NCBI RefSeq assembly: GCF_038562415.1
Contig: NZ_JBCFBA010000001.1
Location: forward strand, 434,001 to 498,000
From: Solidesulfovibrio sp.
GTDB taxonomy: Bacteria > Desulfobacterota > Desulfovibrionia > Desulfovibrionales > Desulfovibrionaceae
Length of the DNA: 64,000 nucleotides
Reading direction: 5' to 3'
The translations under genes and the position numbers were made by a program. Shown piece by piece: positions 62,264-64,000 of this stretch (position 1 is its first letter; each line of letters begins with the position of its first letter). A model generated the notes under the pieces. The model was not told the origin of the DNA. It saw only the letters and a list, made by a program, of their open reading frames with translations, and did no database searches.

Positions 62264-62875
62264 TCAGCCGGCGGCCGCTTTTCGGGCCAGCCAGACCGTA
62301 TGGCCGCCGCAGTCCGGGTCCTCGACCCGGTGCACGAGCACCTCGAAGCCGCATCGGCCGAGCCGTTCCCGGTATTCCCCGGCCGACAGGCTGTAGTGGG
62401 CGAAGGTGACACCGTCCATGACCCCGTCCGACCGGCCGTGCGCCGGCCCGGAGGTGAAAAGCAGCAGCCCCCCCGGCGCGACGAGCTCGCCGAATGCCGG
62501 GAACATGCCCCGCTGGTCCTCGTAGGGCAGATGGAAAAAGCTGTCCCAGGCCACCACCGCCGCGAAACGGCCGCGCAGGGGCAGCGCCCGCATGTCCGCC
62601 GCCACCAGCGCCATGCCCGGCAAGCGCCGCCGGCAGGCGGCAAGCATTCCCAGCGAGCCGTCCAGACCCACCACCCGCCGTCCGTGGCGCAGAAAATACC
62701 CGGCCATGGGCTCGCCGCCCCCGCAACCCAGGTCCAGCACGACTCCCGCGGCGGGAAGACCGGCCAGGACCGTTTCGAGGTATTCCCGTTCCAGAAGCGG
62801 CTCGTCCGCGCGACGCCTGGCCAGGAACCAGTCCGCGATTCGTTCGTAGCCATTGACAATCGCGTCGTTTCGCAT
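62264..62875 (-). CDS. SAM-dependent methyltransferase (class I)
   Basis: The 203-residue protein has SAM motif I VVLDLGCGGGEPMAGYFL (about residue 45), motif II GLDGSLGML, then VAADMRALPLRGRFAAVVAWDSFFHLPYEDQ and LVAPGGLLLFTSG. It belongs to the small Methyltransf_11/25 group. The substrate cannot be told. The ATG at 62875 is chosen for AAGGAG upstream; a longer frame to 63034 lacks one. Confidence 0.88.
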   Translation of the reverse strand: MRNDAIVNGYERIADWFLARRRADEPLLEREYLETVLAGLPAAGVVLDLGCGGGEPMAGYFLRHGRRVVGLDGSLGMLAACRRRLPGMALVAADMRALPLRGRFAAVVAWDSFFHLPYEDQRGMFPAFGELVAPGGLLLFTSGPAHGRSDGVMDGVTFAHYSLSAGEYRERLGRCGFEVLVHRVEDPDCGGHTVWLARKAAAG

Positions 62876-63006
62876 GGCGGGCTCCTTCGCCTCGCCTTGG
62901 CGGAGATTCGGGCCGGGCGAGGCGGTTGCGGGAAATAGTTGTTGGAAACAATGTCGTTTTTCGGGTATACACCGCAACAGGCACCCATAACGGAATCCGA
63001 AGGGAC

Positions 63007-64000
63007 ATGAGCAACGCATCGGACGATGGGCCAACGCCCCCCCAGCCGCGCCCGACCGAGAGGCAAGACGTCCTGCCGGACCGAAGTACGGCCGCCCCGG
63101 CGGCCGAGACCTTCCGTTTCGAAGACATCTTCCCCCTCGATGACATCCAGCGCATCCAGGACGCTTTTGCCGAGGCGGCCGACGTCGCCTCCCTCATCAC
63201 CGACCCCGACGGCCGGCCCATCACCCGGCCGAGCAATTTCACGCCCCTTTGTCGCGACATCATCCGGGCCACGCCCAAGGGCCTGGCCAACTGCCTGCGG
63301 TCGGACGCCAGGCTGGGCCGGACAACCAGCGGGGCGCCGACCATCGCCCGGTGCCTAAGCGCCGGGCTGCTCGACGGCGCCACCTGCGTCTTTTTCGGGG
63401 GCCGACACATCGCCACCTGGCTCGTCGGCCAGGTGGTCGACGAATCCACGGACCTGGAGGCGGTCCTGGCCTACGGCCGGGAGATCGGCGCCGACGCGAC
63501 GGCCTTCCGCCAGGCCCTCATGCGCGTTCCCCGCATGCCCCGGGAACGTTTCGCCAAGATCTGCCAGGCCCTGCGCCACTTCGCCAACCACCTTTCGTCC
63601 ATGGCCCTGCGCGCCCATCGCCAGTCCGAACTCATCGGCGAGCTGCGCCGGGCAAAGGACCGGGTCAAGGAGCGCGACCGGCGCCTGGCCGACATCATCG
63701 ATTTCCTGCCCGACCCCACCATGGTGGTGGACGCGGGCGGCACCGTGGTCTTCTGGAACCGGGCCATGGAAAAGCTCACCGGCGTCGGCGCCGTGGACAT
63801 GCTCGGCAAGGGGGACTTCGAGTACGGCAAGCCCTTTTACGGCTACCCGACGCCCCTGCTCGTGGACTACGCCCGGGGGGCGGTGACCCGGCCCGATCCC
63901 CGCTATGCCGTGGCCGAGCTGGCCGAGGACGCCATCATCGCCGAGGTCACGGTGGCGGCCCTGCCCGCCGGCCCGCGCCATGTCTGGGCCAAGGCCGTGG
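63007..64000 (+). CDS. PocR- and PAS-domain sensor protein (C-terminus outside window)
   Basis: An open frame from ATG 63007 to the window end gives 331 residues. After a disordered start comes a PocR domain (about 37-180): FRFEDIFPLDDIQRIQDAFAEAADVASLITDPDGRPIT, CRDIIRATPKGLANCLRSD, CLSAGLLDGATCVFFGGRHIATWLVGQV. Its conserved Cys residues are kept. A coiled coil (AHRQSELIGELRRAKDRVKERDRRLADII) leads to a PAS domain (PDPTMVVDAGGTVVFWNRAMEKLTGV). PocR domains bind small hydrophobic ligands such as diols; the missing C-terminus is probably a histidine kinase. Confidence 0.88.
   Translation, partial: MSNASDDGPTPPQPRPTERQDVLPDRSTAAPAAETFRFEDIFPLDDIQRIQDAFAEAADVASLITDPDGRPITRPSNFTPLCRDIIRATPKGLANCLRSDARLGRTTSGAPTIARCLSAGLLDGATCVFFGGRHIATWLVGQVVDESTDLEAVLAYGREIGADATAFRQALMRVPRMPRERFAKICQALRHFANHLSSMALRAHRQSELIGELRRAKDRVKERDRRLADIIDFLPDPTMVVDAGGTVVFWNRAMEKLTGVGAVDMLGKGDFEYGKPFYGYPTPLLVDYARGAVTRPDPRYAVAELAEDAIIAEVTVAALPAGPRHVWAKAV

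Overview
The window is 64 kb of a very GC-rich bacterial chromosome. The gene set suggests an anaerobic deltaproteobacterium of the Desulfovibrio/Solidesulfovibrio type. It includes a tungsten/molybdenum aldehyde:ferredoxin oxidoreductase with its own polyferredoxin, a molbindin (Mop), a fused IspDF, a ferredoxin-nitroreductase and a PocR-type sensor. The species assignment is inference from gene content and composition; no rRNA gene is present.

Layout. 1-7.8 kb: a partial cupin, a lipoprotein with an M32 carboxypeptidase, a DacA-type D-Ala-D-Ala carboxypeptidase, molbindin, a polysaccharide deacetylase and a HerA/DUF853 ATPase. 7.8-11.6 kb: a TetR-controlled HlyD/ABC-2 efflux operon. 11.7-14.5 kb: mlaE-mlaD-mlaC-mlaA, outer-membrane lipid transport without its ATPase. 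14.6-26.8 kb: an AraC regulator, an EamA transporter and a run of envelope genes on the minus strand (SPOR lipoprotein, HPt protein, L,D-transpeptidase, NlpC/P60 with a PAS histidine kinase, DsbA-like protein, a fused glycosyltransferase, DUF547). 26.8-29.1 kb: RNase P RNA with a clear promoter, ispDF and a HicAB-like pair. 29.2-32.1 kb: a MoxR/VWA operon behind a Fur-box-like promoter. 32.1-38.7 kb: pgi, a P3A-type H+-ATPase, and the aldehyde oxidoreductase with its polyferredoxin.

38.9-48.6 kb is the most unusual part: a 9.6 kb element integrated in the 3' end of a tRNA-Ala(CGC) gene and bounded by perfect 20-bp direct repeats. It carries a P4-type integrase, an AlpA-like regulator, a compact replication module (archaeo-eukaryotic primase plus D5/SF3-type helicase), an origin-like cluster of repeats, an RHH-ParB-like protein behind four regularly spaced palindromes, and an RHH protein / 56-residue protein / HK97-fold major capsid protein operon. 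It also has a free-standing HIRAN-domain protein and a small secreted repeat protein. No terminase, portal, protease or tail gene is present. The likely interpretation is a phage satellite (P4/PICI-like in logic) that brings its own capsid subunit and takes the rest from a helper phage; a decayed prophage is the main alternative. The original tRNA terminator now lies just beyond the right attachment site, and the element supplies a replacement terminator beside the tRNA.

48.8-64 kb returns to host DNA: a periplasmic protein, an acyltransferase, a methyltransferase, and then a coherent amino-acid catabolism locus. The locus comprises succinate-semialdehyde dehydrogenase (minus strand), a PAS-containing sigma-54 activator, three TGATTCA/TGAATCA dyads, a well-matched -24/-12 promoter, a GABA-type aminotransferase, livKHMGF and a CBS-domain protein. 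Together these suggest uptake of GABA or a related omega-amino acid, transamination, and oxidation of the semialdehyde under sigma-54 control. A methyltransferase and a truncated PocR/PAS sensor close the window.
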